From: Rhodocyclaceae bacterium
GTDB lineage: Bacteria > Pseudomonadota > Gammaproteobacteria > Burkholderiales > Rhodocyclaceae
Direction: 5' to 3'
DNA: 64,000 nucleotides
Assembly (NCBI GenBank): GCA_023383815.1
Contig: JAHDYG010000019.1
Span: 1 to 64,000 of the forward strand
The notes under the pieces are model-generated. The model saw only the letters and a program-made list of their open reading frames with translations, did not search any database and was not told the DNA's origin. The position numbers were made by a program, and so were the translations under genes. Position 1 is the stretch's first letter, and the number at the start of each line of letters is the position of its first letter. This document shows, piece by piece, positions 1-8,813 of the stretch.

Positions 1-50
1 CCGGCCTGTCACGCCGGGGGTCGCGGGTTCGAGTCCCGTCCACTCCGCCA
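1..50 (+). tRNA. tRNA-Asp (GTC), 3' part only
   Basis: The window opens inside a tRNA. The anticodon arm is CCGGC-CTGTCAC-GCCGG with anticodon GTC. It is followed by a variable loop, a T arm with GGTTCGAGTCCC, the 3' acceptor strand and an encoded CCA at 48-50. This matches bacterial tRNA-Asp. The 5' acceptor and D arm lie outside the window. Confidence 0.95.
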
Positions 51-55
51 ACACG

Positions 56-81
56 CTACGGGAGCCGCTAGGCTCCCGTAG
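56..81 (+). terminator. Hairpin after tRNA-Asp
   Basis: A perfect 11-bp inverted repeat (CTACGGGAGCC / GGCTCCCGTAG) with a GCTA loop lies 5 nt after the tRNA CCA. This is the usual place for a tRNA transcript terminator. No clear T-run follows, so it could be a processing or stabilising hairpin instead. Confidence 0.55.
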
Positions 82-229
82 TCACGTCTACCATCCGGAC
101 CCTTGCTTCCTTCTCCCGATTTCTGGCGCCTTTCAGGTGAAATGCGCTAAAGTCCTGCCCATACGCTTTGGTATGGCCTCCGGTTTTCGGGGGCGTTCGG
201 TGGATCGATCAAGACTGGAGAGGGAATCG

Positions 230-1081
230 ATGAGCATTCGCAAGGTAGGCGTGGTAGGCGCGGGAACGATGGGAAATGGCATCGCACAGGCATTGGCGGT
301 GGCTGGACTTGACGTGGTGATGACCGACGTGGCCGACGCCGCGTTGCAAAGGGGGCTGAAGACCATTTCGGGCAGTCTCGACCGGCTCGTCAAGAAGGAG
401 AAGATGAGCGAGGCGCAGAAGGCTGAAGTGATGGGGCGGATCGCTACCGCGACCGATGTCGCGGCCGTTTCCGGCGTTGATCTGGTGGTCGAGGCGGCAA
501 CCGAGAACCTTGATCTCAAGCAGAAGATCTTTGCCCAGCTTGATGCCGTGGTCCGGAGTGATGCGATCATTGCCACCAACACATCTTCGATCTCGATCAC
601 GAAGCTGGCGGCGGCAACCAGGAGCCCGGATCGCGTGATCGGCATGCACTTCTTCAACCCTGTTCCGGTCATGGCGCTCGTCGAGGTCATCCGCGGGCTG
701 CAGACCTCCGATGCAACGTATGCCGCAACCGAGGCGCTCACGCGTTCGATCGGCAAGACGCCGGTCCAGATCCGCAACAGCCCGGGTTTCGTGGTGAACC
801 GCATGCTTTGCCCGATGATCAACGAAGCGGTGTTCGCACTCGCCGAAGGACTCGCGACGGCAGCCGAAATCGATGAAGCCATGAAGCTTGGCTGCAACCA
901 TCCGATCGGGCCGCTGGCACTGTGTGATCTCATCGGCCTCGACGTGGAACTCGCCGTGATGCAGGTCCTGTTCGACGGTTTCAAGGATCCGAAGTATCGT
1001 CCGGCGCCTTTGCTGGTCGAGATGGTCGAGGCGGGGTATCTCGGCCGCAAGACTGGAAAGGGCTTCTACGACTATTCGTAG
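230..1081 (+). CDS. hbd: 3-hydroxybutyryl-CoA dehydrogenase
   Basis: 283-residue NAD(P)-dependent 3-hydroxyacyl-CoA dehydrogenase that interconverts acetoacetyl-CoA and 3-hydroxybutyryl-CoA (fatty acid, butanoate or aromatic degradation). An N-terminal Rossmann motif [11 protein letters not shown] comes right after the start. Further family motifs are EAATEN, the catalytic-region HFFNPVPVM and [11 protein letters not shown], and the C-terminal helical domain ends in [12 protein letters not shown]. The reading frame is open upstream to 137, but the ATG at 230 has a GGAGAGGG ribosome site and gives the usual family length (about 282-284 residues). It is monocistronic and convergent with rho. 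paaH or hbdA are equivalent names; the physiological pathway cannot be read from this context. Confidence 0.9.
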   Translation: MSIRKVGVVGAGTMGNGIAQALAVAGLDVVMTDVADAALQRGLKTISGSLDRLVKKEKMSEAQKAEVMGRIATATDVAAVSGVDLVVEAATENLDLKQKIFAQLDAVVRSDAIIATNTSSISITKLAAATRSPDRVIGMHFFNPVPVMALVEVIRGLQTSDATYAATEALTRSIGKTPVQIRNSPGFVVNRMLCPMINEAVFALAEGLATAAEIDEAMKLGCNHPIGPLALCDLIGLDVELAVMQVLFDGFKDPKYRPAPLLVEMVEAGYLGRKTGKGFYDYS

Positions 1082-1110
1082 AGACTCGGCAGATCGCGGA
1101 CCCCGAAACG

Positions 1111-1137
1111 ACAACGCCACCCGAACGGTGGCGTTGT
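1111..1137. terminator. Hairpin between convergent hbd and rho
   Basis: A perfect 11-bp inverted repeat (ACAACGCCACC / GGTGGCGTTGT) with a CGAAC loop sits between the hbd stop (1081) and the rho stop (1157). It is placed to end transcripts from both sides. On the minus strand it is followed by CGTTTCGGGG and on the plus strand by CATGTC, so neither side has a strong U-tract. Confidence 0.6.
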
Positions 1138-1156
1138 CATGTCAGGCAGACGCGGA

Positions 1157-2416
<1,260 letters not shown>

Positions 2417-2480
2417 GGCAGCAGGACGCGACGAGGCGTTTGTGAGGAATACGGATGGAGGGAAAGACAGGAGTGATGCC
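2417..2480 (-). promoter_or_regulatory. C-rich rut-like leader of rho
   Basis: On the minus (transcript) strand these 64 nt just before the rho start contain 28 C and 10 G. Long G-poor stretches like this are typical of Rho-utilisation sites. E. coli rho is autoregulated by Rho-dependent termination in its leader. Immediately upstream, 2482-2490 and 2513-2521 form a 9-bp perfect inverted repeat (GCGGCGCCC / GGGCGCCGC) with a 22-nt loop. Confidence 0.4.
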
Positions 2481-2557
2481 GGCGGCGCCCGGGGGAAGGT
2501 CAGAAGCCGGATGGGCGCCGCGGGAACAAACGGGTGCTTCGGGTGATGCGGGACGAA

Positions 2558-2884
2558 TCAGAGGTTGCTGTCGATGAAGGCCGTCAGCTGGGACTTCGAA
2601 AGTGCGCCGACCTTGGTTGCTTCCACATTGCCGCCCTTGAAGAGCATCAGCGTCGGAATGCCGCGTACACCGAATTTGGCTGGGGTTTCAGGATTCTCGT
2701 CGATGTTCAGTTTGGCGATCTTGAGTCGACCGGCGTACTCGGCGGCTACGTCGTCGAGGATGGGGGCAATCATCTTGCACGGACCGCACCACTCGGCCCA
2801 GTAGTCGACGAGTACCGGAACCTGTTGCTGGATCACCTCGGTGTCGAAATTGCCGTCGGTTACGTAATGGATGTGCTCGCTCAT
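2558..2884 (-). CDS. trxA: Thioredoxin 1
   Basis: 108-residue cytoplasmic thioredoxin, a general disulfide reductase recharged by thioredoxin reductase. The active site WCGPC is at residues 32-36, followed by K37. The cis-proline motif [12 protein letters not shown] is present. The frame is open to 3013, but the start at 2884 gives MSEHIHYV with a GAGGAA ribosome site and the standard family length. It is upstream of rho on the same strand and divergent from the ferredoxin gene. Confidence 0.97.
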   Translation of the reverse strand: MSEHIHYVTDGNFDTEVIQQQVPVLVDYWAEWCGPCKMIAPILDDVAAEYAGRLKIAKLNIDENPETPAKFGVRGIPTLMLFKGGNVEATKVGALSKSQLTAFIDSNL

Positions 2885-3081
2885 GTTTCCTCGCTTCTGG
2901 GTGGCGAAAGGGAATGTACGGATGGACAGGGGATTCGTGGAATCGGATCGGTCGAACTGTCTGAAGTTCGGCTCTGGGGCCGGGGAAGGCCCGTTTGTTA
3001 CGAGTGTGGGCAAAAGTTATGCGAAGCCGGGGGCCGCGTCAAGGATTTCAGCGGGAACCGTGCTCCGACATGAAAACGCCG

Positions 3082-3111
3082 TGGTAAAAAAGCCCTTGTC
3101 TCGGCTATATT
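3082..3111 (+). promoter_or_regulatory. Candidate promoter of the ferredoxin gene
   Basis: The trxA/fdxA divergent interval (2885-3172) holds a good -10 TATATT at 3106-3111 with a weak -35 TGGTAA at 3082-3087 (18-bp spacer). The -10 sits inside a small dyad CGGCT/AGCCG (3102-3106 and 3115-3119). The predicted start is near 3118, leaving a leader of about 55 nt. Confidence 0.35.
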
Positions 3112-3172
3112 GTCAGCCGTCCGCCGGCCCGGAACGTCCGACCGCAGTGCAGCCAACAGGAGAATCAATCCA

Positions 3173-3496
3173 ATGACCTACGTTGTCACCGAATCTTGCA
3201 TTCGCTGCAAGTATACAGACTGTGTCGATGTCTGTCCCGTCGACTGTTTTCGTGAAGGGCCGAATTTTCTGGTAATCGATCCTGAGGAGTGCATCGACTG
3301 CACGCTCTGTGTCGCCGAGTGTCCGGTCGAGGCCATCTTCGCCGAGGATGACGTTCCGTCCGACCAGACGCATTTCATCGAACTGAACGCCGAACTCGCA
3401 AAGCAATGGAAACCGATCGTCGAACGCAAGGATGCCTTGCCCGATGCGGACGAGTGGGCGGCGCGCAAGGGCAAGCTCGGCGAGCTGCAGCGCTGA
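3173..3496 (+). CDS. fdxA: 7Fe-8S ferredoxin (FdxA type)
   Basis: 107-residue low-potential electron carrier of the Azotobacter ferredoxin I family. Cysteines at 9, 12, 17, 21, 25, 40, 43, 46 and 50 reproduce the family pattern for one [3Fe-4S] and one [4Fe-4S] cluster, each closed by a CP pair (C21-P22, C50-P51). A C-terminal extension of about 55 residues is typical. The ATG at 3173 follows AGGAGAATC, while the frame continues upstream without a ribosome site. It is followed 109 bp later by a CBS-domain gene on the same strand. The electron partner cannot be deduced here. Confidence 0.95.
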   Translation: MTYVVTESCIRCKYTDCVDVCPVDCFREGPNFLVIDPEECIDCTLCVAECPVEAIFAEDDVPSDQTHFIELNAELAKQWKPIVERKDALPDADEWAARKGKLGELQR

Positions 3497-3605
3497 CTGG
3501 CCGGAGGCGGCTAGCCGTGCCGGAAACAATGCACTACCATGGCGCACAGTCCGGATCGGACAGATTGGACGAATCGAACCGAAATTCACGAAGGGGGATG
3601 TCGTA

Positions 3606-4055
3606 ATGCTGGTGAGCGAGATTCTCGCGATCAAGGGCAAGGTGCTCTACACGATTGCGCCCAGCAAGCATCTGGCTGAAGCGGTGGAGATCATGACCGA
3701 GCAGGATGTGGGCTCGCTCGTCGTGTTCTCGAAGGGGCAGATGACCGGGATGCTGACCTTCCGTGAGGTTCTGCAGGCCGTCCACCGTGCAGGTCGCGAA
3801 TGGGCAGACATGGAGGTGGGCGACGCAATGCTTGCGTCTCCGATGCGTGCGACGCCGGACATGGAGATGGACGCCTTGCGCCGCCTCATGATCGATCACC
3901 ACCAGCGCTATCTCCCCGTCATGGATGGCGATACCCTGATGGGCGTGGTATCGTTCCACGATGTCGCGAAGGCGGTGCTCGAAGAGCAGAGTTTCGAGAA
4001 CCGGATGCTCAAGAACTACATCCGCAACTGGCCGGAAGAAGACAAGGCAGATTGA
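3606..4055 (+). CDS. CBS-domain pair protein
   Basis: 149-residue protein made almost entirely of two CBS motifs, roughly residues 5-65 (ILAIKGKVLYTIAPSKHLAE... GSLVVFSKGQMTGMLTFREV) and 75-135 (MLASPMRATPDMEMDALRRLM... YLPVMDGDTLMGVVSFHDVAKAV). CBS pairs bind adenosine nucleotides and act as energy or redox sensors, and stand-alone versions are common in betaproteobacteria. The start ATG at 3606 has a GAAGGGGGA ribosome site 7 nt upstream. The target or ligand is unknown. Confidence 0.85.
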   Translation: MLVSEILAIKGKVLYTIAPSKHLAEAVEIMTEQDVGSLVVFSKGQMTGMLTFREVLQAVHRAGREWADMEVGDAMLASPMRATPDMEMDALRRLMIDHHQRYLPVMDGDTLMGVVSFHDVAKAVLEEQSFENRMLKNYIRNWPEEDKAD

Positions 4056-4199
4056 GGATCCGCAGCGTTCGCTGCAAGACCGCGGGGCGTTCGTTCCGGT
4101 CCCGCGAAGCCACCAGAATAGAGAATGTCCGCATTGTAGCGGGCCGTGTTGGAATGCTCGGCGCCGATCATCGTGTGCCGATCGCCTCGGGAGGGCGGA

Positions 4200-4233
4200 G
4201 CCGGATCTGGAGTCCAGATCCGGCGATATTTTT
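4200..4233 (+). terminator. Intrinsic terminator/attenuator in front of fadD
   Basis: A perfect 10-bp inverted repeat CCGGATCTGG-AGT-CCAGATCCGG, extendable by one G-C pair, is followed by CGATA and five T (4229-4233). The hairpin ends only 8 nt before the fadD ribosome site at 4241. There is no room for a promoter between it and fadD, so either it ends the CBS-gene transcript or it is an attenuator in the fadD leader. The dyad could also be a repressor operator. Confidence 0.65.
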
Positions 4234-4254
4234 CCAACTCAAGGAGGCGGCAAC

Positions 4255-5922
4255 ATGGAGCAAGTGTGGCTGAAGAGCTACCCGAAAGGTATTCCGGCGC
4301 AAATCGATCTGGACGAGTTCCGGTCGCTCGGCGATCTGTTCGAGAAGGGCGTGCGCAAGTTCGGGCAGCGCACCGCCTATATCAACATGGGCAAGAGCAT
4401 CACCTACGATGAGCTCGATCGCCTGTCTTCCCGTTTCGCAGGCTATCTGCAGGGGGTCCTGAAGCTGCCGAAGGGTGCGCGAATCGCGCTGATGATGCCC
4501 AACCTGCTGCAGTATCCGGTCGCAATGTTCGGGGCGCTCCGGGCAGGCTACACCGTCGTCAATGTCAATCCCCTCTATACGGCGCGGGAGCTCGAGCACC
4601 AGCTTCGTGATTCGGGTGCCGAGACCATCGTCATCGTCGAGAACTTTGCGCATACGCTCGAACAGGTTCTTCCAAAGCTGCGTGTGCCAAACGTGATCGT
4701 CACAAGCCTGGGCGAGATGCTCGGCTTTCCGAAGAGCCTGATCGTCAATCTTGTCGTGCGTCACGTCAAGAAGATGGTCCCGGCCTGGAATCTCGGTGCG
4801 CACGTAAGGTTTTCCGAAGCGCTGGCGCAAGGTGGTGCGCATCCGCTCAAGCCGGTGGACGTCGGACATGACGACATCGCCTACCTGCAGTACACGGGCG
4901 GAACGACCGGCGTTGCCAAGGGTGCGGTGCTCACCCATCGCAACATCATCGCCAACCTGCAGCAGGCGCATGCCTGGATCGGACCTTATGTCAGCGAGAA
5001 GGGCGAGATCATCATCACGGCGCTGCCGCTCTACCACATCTTCGCCCTGACTGCGAACTGCCTGACCTTCTTCAAGATTGGCGCCGTCAATGTCCTGATC
5101 ACGAACCCCCGTGACATCCCCGGGTTCGTGAAGGAGCTTGCCAAACACCGGTTCTCGGTCATCACCGGGGTCAATACGCTGTTCAATGCCCTCTTGCATA
5201 ACCCGGAGTTTGCGAAGCTCGATTTCTCATCGCTCAATTTCGCGCTGGGCGGAGGGATGGCGGTTCAGCAGGCGGTTGCCGACAAATGGCGACAGGTGAC
5301 CGGGAAGACGATCAGCGAGGCCTACGGCCTGACCGAGACATCGCCGGCGGTCACGATTAATCCGCTCGACCTGAAGGAGTTCAATCACTCGATCGGACTG
5401 CCGATCCCGTCGACCGAGATCAGCATCCGCGGGGACGATGGCCAGGAGGTCGCGCTCGGCCAGCCCGGCGAGCTGTGCGTTCGGGGGCCGCAGGTCATGC
5501 GCGAATACTGGAATCGTCCGGAGGAGACTGCGAAGGTCTTCACCGAAGATGGATTCTTGCGCACCGGTGATGTTGCCACGGTGGATGAGGCGGGTTTCGT
5601 CCGGATCGTCGATCGCAAGAAAGACATGATTCTCGTCTCGGGCTTCAACGTGTTTCCGAACGAGGTCGAGGACGTCATCGCAACCCATCCGGGGGTCGTT
5701 GAGGTCGCCGCGGTCGGGGTGCCTGACGAGCGCAGCGGCGAAGCCGTGAAGGTGTTCATCGTGCGAAAGGATCCTTCGCTGACGAAGGAGGCGATCATCG
5801 CACACTGCAAGGAAAACCTGACTGGCTACAAGGTGCCACACCATGTCGAGTTCCGCGAGGAACTGCCCAAGACCAACGTCGGCAAGATCCTGCGGCGCAT
5901 GCTGCGTGACGGTCAGGCCTGA
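4255..5922 (+). CDS. fadD: Long-chain fatty acid-CoA ligase
   Basis: 555 residues, close to FadD (about 560). It activates fatty acids with ATP and CoA through an acyl-adenylate, feeding beta-oxidation. ANL-family motifs are present in order: P-loop YTGGTTGVAKGA, EAYGLTETSPA (A5), LRTGDVATVDEAGFVRIVDRKKDMI (A7/A8 hinge) and the C-terminal catalytic lysine region PKTNVGKILRR. The N-terminus MEQVWLKSYPKGIPAQID is FadD-like. The start ATG at 4255 follows a strong AAGGAGG at 4241-4247, although the frame is open to 3961. A terminator-like hairpin directly precedes the gene. Confidence 0.93.
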   Translation: MEQVWLKSYPKGIPAQIDLDEFRSLGDLFEKGVRKFGQRTAYINMGKSITYDELDRLSSRFAGYLQGVLKLPKGARIALMMPNLLQYPVAMFGALRAGYTVVNVNPLYTARELEHQLRDSGAETIVIVENFAHTLEQVLPKLRVPNVIVTSLGEMLGFPKSLIVNLVVRHVKKMVPAWNLGAHVRFSEALAQGGAHPLKPVDVGHDDIAYLQYTGGTTGVAKGAVLTHRNIIANLQQAHAWIGPYVSEKGEIIITALPLYHIFALTANCLTFFKIGAVNVLITNPRDIPGFVKELAKHRFSVITGVNTLFNALLHNPEFAKLDFSSLNFALGGGMAVQQAVADKWRQVTGKTISEAYGLTETSPAVTINPLDLKEFNHSIGLPIPSTEISIRGDDGQEVALGQPGELCVRGPQVMREYWNRPEETAKVFTEDGFLRTGDVATVDEAGFVRIVDRKKDMILVSGFNVFPNEVEDVIATHPGVVEVAAVGVPDERSGEAVKVFIVRKDPSLTKEAIIAHCKENLTGYKVPHHVEFREELPKTNVGKILRRMLRDGQA

Positions 5923-5947
5923 TCGGCGGGCGGCGCGCAATTTCTGC

Positions 5948-5977
5948 TTGTACTGTCCGCCACCGTGTCGTTAGAAT
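5948..5977 (+). promoter_or_regulatory. ilvBN promoter
   Basis: A sigma70-type promoter with -35 TTGTAC (5948-5953), an 18-bp spacer and -10 TAGAAT (5972-5977). The predicted start near 5984 would give a short leader before the leader-peptide ATG at 6004. Its location between fadD and the attenuator fits the ilvBN operon. Confidence 0.6.
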
Positions 5978-6003
5978 GAAAACCCGTTTTTGTTGAACGC
6001 CTG

Positions 6004-6087
6004 ATGAACGCTCTTCTGATGCCCCTCGCGCTGGTACTGTCCGTAAGCCTGCTGATCGTAGTAGGCGCACGCGAACGCGCGTCGTAA
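6004..6087 (+). CDS. ilvB operon leader peptide
   Basis: A 27-codon reading frame starting MNALLMPLALVLSVSLL and ending IVVGARERAS. Fifteen of 27 residues are Leu, Val, Ile or Ala, including Leu-Ile-Val-Val in tandem. It lies between the ilv promoter and a strong intrinsic terminator in front of ilvB. This is the classical arrangement of ribosome-mediated attenuation: stalling at branched-chain codons when charged tRNA is scarce would favour an antiterminator. E. coli IvbL is the functional analogue, although the sequence differs. The peptide itself probably has no other role. Confidence 0.8.
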   Translation: MNALLMPLALVLSVSLLIVVGARERAS

Positions 6088-6123
6088 AGGGCAAAGGACA
6101 GGCAGACAAAACCCCCCATCCAG

Positions 6124-6163
6124 AACCCCGCCGGCGCGAAAGCCCGGCGGGGTTTTCGTTTTT
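6124..6163 (+). terminator. ilvBN attenuator terminator
   Basis: An 11-bp perfect stem AACCCCGCCGG / CCGGCGGGGTT (6124-6134 and 6144-6154) is capped by GC-GAAA-GC, giving a GNRA tetraloop. It is followed by TTTTCGTTTTT (6153-6163). It stands 37 nt downstream of the leader-peptide stop and 41 nt upstream of the ilvB start, so it must be read through for ilvBN expression. Confidence 0.9.
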
Positions 6164-6204
6164 CCGCCGGACAGAACGCTGGCACCACCCCCGAGGAGAA
6201 CGAA

Positions 6205-7872
6205 ATGATGGAAATGAGCGGTGCCGAATTGATCGTGCGCCTGCTGGAGCGGCAGGGTATCCGCACGATTGCCGGAATCCCTGGCGGAGCGATTCTTCCG
6301 TTGTACGACGCGCTAGCGGCGAGCACAGAGATCCGCCATGTGCTGGCGCGCCACGAGCAGGGCGCCGGGTTCATCGCGCAGGGTATGGCCCGGGTTTCCG
6401 GCCGGCCCGAAGTCTGTTTCGCATCGAGCGGCCCAGGTGCGACCAATCTCGTCACGGCGATCGCCGATGCGCGCCTCGATTCGATTCCGTTGATCGCCAT
6501 CACCGGTCAGGTGCCTTTGTCGATGATCGGCACCGATGCTTTCCAGGAGGTCGATATCTACGGCATGACCGTCCCGGTCACCAAGCACAACTTCCTCGTG
6601 CGCTCGGCGCATGAGCTCCTCGACGTGATACCGGAGGCATTTCGCATCGCGATGTCGGGCCGTCCTGGGCCGGTGCTGGTCGACGTGCCCAAGGATGTGC
6701 AGAACCAGCGCGTGCGGTTCGAGGCGTGGCCGCAACCCGTCGTCGCGGAGCCGAATCGGCCCCTCGATCTGAAGGCGATCGAAGAAGCCGCGCAGATGAT
6801 CAACGACGCCGAGCAGCCGGTGCTCTACCTGGGCGGTGGTGTCGTGCATTCGGGCGCTTCGGCCCTGGCAGTGACTCTGGCCGAGCAGGCCGGACTTCCG
6901 ACGACGACGACGCTGATGGCGCTGGGCACGATGCCGAGCGATCACCCTCTTTCGATCGGCATGCTCGGGATGCATGCCGCACGCTATACGAATTTCGTGC
7001 TCGAAGAGGCAGATCTTCTGATCTGTGTCGGTGCGCGTTTCGATGACAGGGCGATCGGCAGGGCCGCACAGTTCTGCCCGAGGGCCCGGATCATCCACAT
7101 CGACATCGATCCGTCCGAGCACAACAAGATCAAGGCCGCGCACGTGGCCATCCAGGGGGATGTCGGTCAGGTTCTGGAAGCGCTTCTGCCCCGGATCAAG
7201 GTGCGGCTGCGCAAGCGCTGGCTGTCGCATGTCGATAGCCTGAAGGCACGCTTCCCGCTGCAGATGCCGGGGCTGGAGGACGCGCGAAGCCACTACGGCT
7301 TGATCCAGGCGGTCGCAGCGTGCCTCGACGACGATGCGATCGTCACCACAGATGTCGGTCAGCATCAGATGTGGGTTGCGCAGGCTTACCCGTTCGGGCG
7401 CGAGCGCCAGTGGCTTACCTCGGGGGGGCTCGGTACGATGGGTTTCGGGCTTCCGGCAGCGATCGGAGCCGCACTCGCCGCGCCCGAGCGTACGGTGGTC
7501 TGCTTCTCGGGCGATGGCAGTATCAAGATGAACATCCAGGAACTGGCGACGCTCGCCGAAGAGGGGCTCAAGGTCAAGATCGTGCTGATGAACAACCAGT
7601 CCCTCGGTCTTGTGTACCAGCAGCAGAATCTTTTCTATGGCAAGCGCGTGTTCGCATCAAAGTACCGCGGAGCACCCGATTTCACGAAGATCGCGGAAGG
7701 CTTCGGGATCCAGTCGCTCGATCTGGATCAGGTGCAGAATCCGCGTGCCGCACTGGCGCAGGCGCTGGCGGCACCCGGTCCGTGCCTCATCCACGCCTCG
7801 ATCGATCGCGAACAGTTCGTCTATCCGATGGTGCCACCCGGTGCCGCCAACACTGAAATGATCGGAGGCTGA
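6205..7872 (+). CDS. ilvB: Acetolactate synthase large (catalytic) subunit
   Basis: 555-residue thiamine-diphosphate enzyme. It condenses two pyruvates, or pyruvate with 2-ketobutyrate, as the first common step of branched-chain amino acid synthesis. TPP_N domain: MSGAELIVRLLERQGIRTIAGIPGGAILPLYDAL with the ThDP-activating Glu in RHEQGAGFIAQG. Central domain: FAD-binding-like segment. C-terminal TPP domain: GDGSIKMNIQELATLAEEGLKVKIVLMNNQ. The ATG at 6205 follows GAGGAGAACG. The partner ilvN starts 2 bp after its stop. Pairing with a small, roughly 100-residue regulatory subunit indicates an IlvBN-type isozyme rather than IlvIH. Confidence 0.95.
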   Translation: MMEMSGAELIVRLLERQGIRTIAGIPGGAILPLYDALAASTEIRHVLARHEQGAGFIAQGMARVSGRPEVCFASSGPGATNLVTAIADARLDSIPLIAITGQVPLSMIGTDAFQEVDIYGMTVPVTKHNFLVRSAHELLDVIPEAFRIAMSGRPGPVLVDVPKDVQNQRVRFEAWPQPVVAEPNRPLDLKAIEEAAQMINDAEQPVLYLGGGVVHSGASALAVTLAEQAGLPTTTTLMALGTMPSDHPLSIGMLGMHAARYTNFVLEEADLLICVGARFDDRAIGRAAQFCPRARIIHIDIDPSEHNKIKAAHVAIQGDVGQVLEALLPRIKVRLRKRWLSHVDSLKARFPLQMPGLEDARSHYGLIQAVAACLDDDAIVTTDVGQHQMWVAQAYPFGRERQWLTSGGLGTMGFGLPAAIGAALAAPERTVVCFSGDGSIKMNIQELATLAEEGLKVKIVLMNNQSLGLVYQQQNLFYGKRVFASKYRGAPDFTKIAEGFGIQSLDLDQVQNPRAALAQALAAPGPCLIHASIDREQFVYPMVPPGAANTEMIGG

Positions 7873-7873
7873 A

Positions 7874-8188
7874 ATGATCGAACAAGTGGCCGAACCGCTG
7901 CAGCAATCGGGCTTCGCCAAGGTGGTCCTGGAGCTGGATGTCAACAATCACCCGGGCGTCATGAGTCACATCTGCAATCTCTTTGCGCGGAGGGCTTTCA
8001 ACATGGAAGGCATTCTCTGCATGCCGATGGCCGATGCCGGGCGCAGCCGCATCTGGTTGCTGGTGTTCGAGGACCAGCGCCTGGAGCAGATGATCCTGCA
8101 GCTTGAAAAACTGGTCGACGTCCTCTCGGTGCGCCGCCATGGCGCCGAACACGAGGTGTTCGAGCGCCTGGAGCGTTTCTTTCATTGA
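7874..8188 (+). CDS. ilvN: Acetolactate synthase small regulatory subunit
   Basis: 104-residue ACT-domain subunit that activates IlvB and confers valine feedback inhibition. The ACT core is VVLELDVNNHPGVMSHICNLFARRAFNMEGILCMP, with the GVMSHI loop that binds valine in homologues. The length matches IlvN (about 96-100) rather than IlvH (about 163). Spacing of 1-2 bp from ilvB implies translational coupling. Its end is only 3 bp from the stop of a convergent gene. Confidence 0.93.
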   Translation: MIEQVAEPLQQSGFAKVVLELDVNNHPGVMSHICNLFARRAFNMEGILCMPMADAGRSRIWLLVFEDQRLEQMILQLEKLVDVLSVRRHGAEHEVFERLERFFH

Positions 8189-8191
8189 CGT

Positions 8192-8809
8192 TCAGACGGG
8201 TGATGCGGGGCGGATGATGAAGACCTCGGGATCCTCCCCGTGGTCGATCAGGATCCGCTTCACCCGCTCCTGCCACAGCAGGCCGAATCGGCGCATCATC
8301 GCCTCGTCCGCCTCGCCGCGCAGGCAGGCGCCCATCAGGATCGGCGTTTCCGGATCCGAAGGAATCCGTGCGAGATCGGCCAGGGCATCCACCGCCTGGC
8401 CATTGTCCAGGCGGGTGAAGCGCAGGTTCAAGGGCAGAGGCTCGGAGAACGACAACAGATCGCGTCGCACGTACTTGCCTGCCAGCCCCTTGAAGCCACC
8501 GCCCTGAGCGGCACCGGTCAGCAGCGTCACGATGCTCGCCACAACACCGGTCGTGCCCTCGTCGAACCGGCTGGCGAACGCAACCCGCACCCCACCGCGC
8601 TCAGGCAACTCACCCGGATACAGTGCGTGTAGCGCGTGACAGCCCAGCATCCAGGCCGAGGCGACCGTGGGGCACGAGTGCCCGGCCAGTTTCACGGCAT
8701 CCTCGTAGCCATACTCCAGGATGCCGTCGGTGGCGGCTCCAAGAAAACCCGCCAGAGGATCGCGCAGGGCGATCCGTGGAACACGAGAATAGAACTCGGG
8801 CAACTGCAT
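8192..8809 (-). CDS. FmdE-like protein of the nitric-oxide-response operon
   Basis: 205 residues with the FmdE signature GHSCPTVASAWMLG at about residues 43-56 and a second conserved part RGGVRVAFASRFDEGTTGVVASIV. FmdE is named after formylmethanofuran dehydrogenase subunit E, but bacterial stand-alone versions next to nnrS have no proven function. The conserved Cys/His could hold a metal. It lies 4 bp downstream of nnrS, as last gene of a three-gene leftward operon with an NsrR-like site at its promoter. A role in nitrosative stress or denitrification is inferred from context only. Confidence 0.75.
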   Translation of the reverse strand: MQLPEFYSRVPRIALRDPLAGFLGAATDGILEYGYEDAVKLAGHSCPTVASAWMLGCHALHALYPGELPERGGVRVAFASRFDEGTTGVVASIVTLLTGAAQGGGFKGLAGKYVRRDLLSFSEPLPLNLRFTRLDNGQAVDALADLARIPSDPETPILMGACLRGEADEAMMRRFGLLWQERVKRILIDHGEDPEVFIIRPASPV

Positions 8810-8813
8810 CAGC

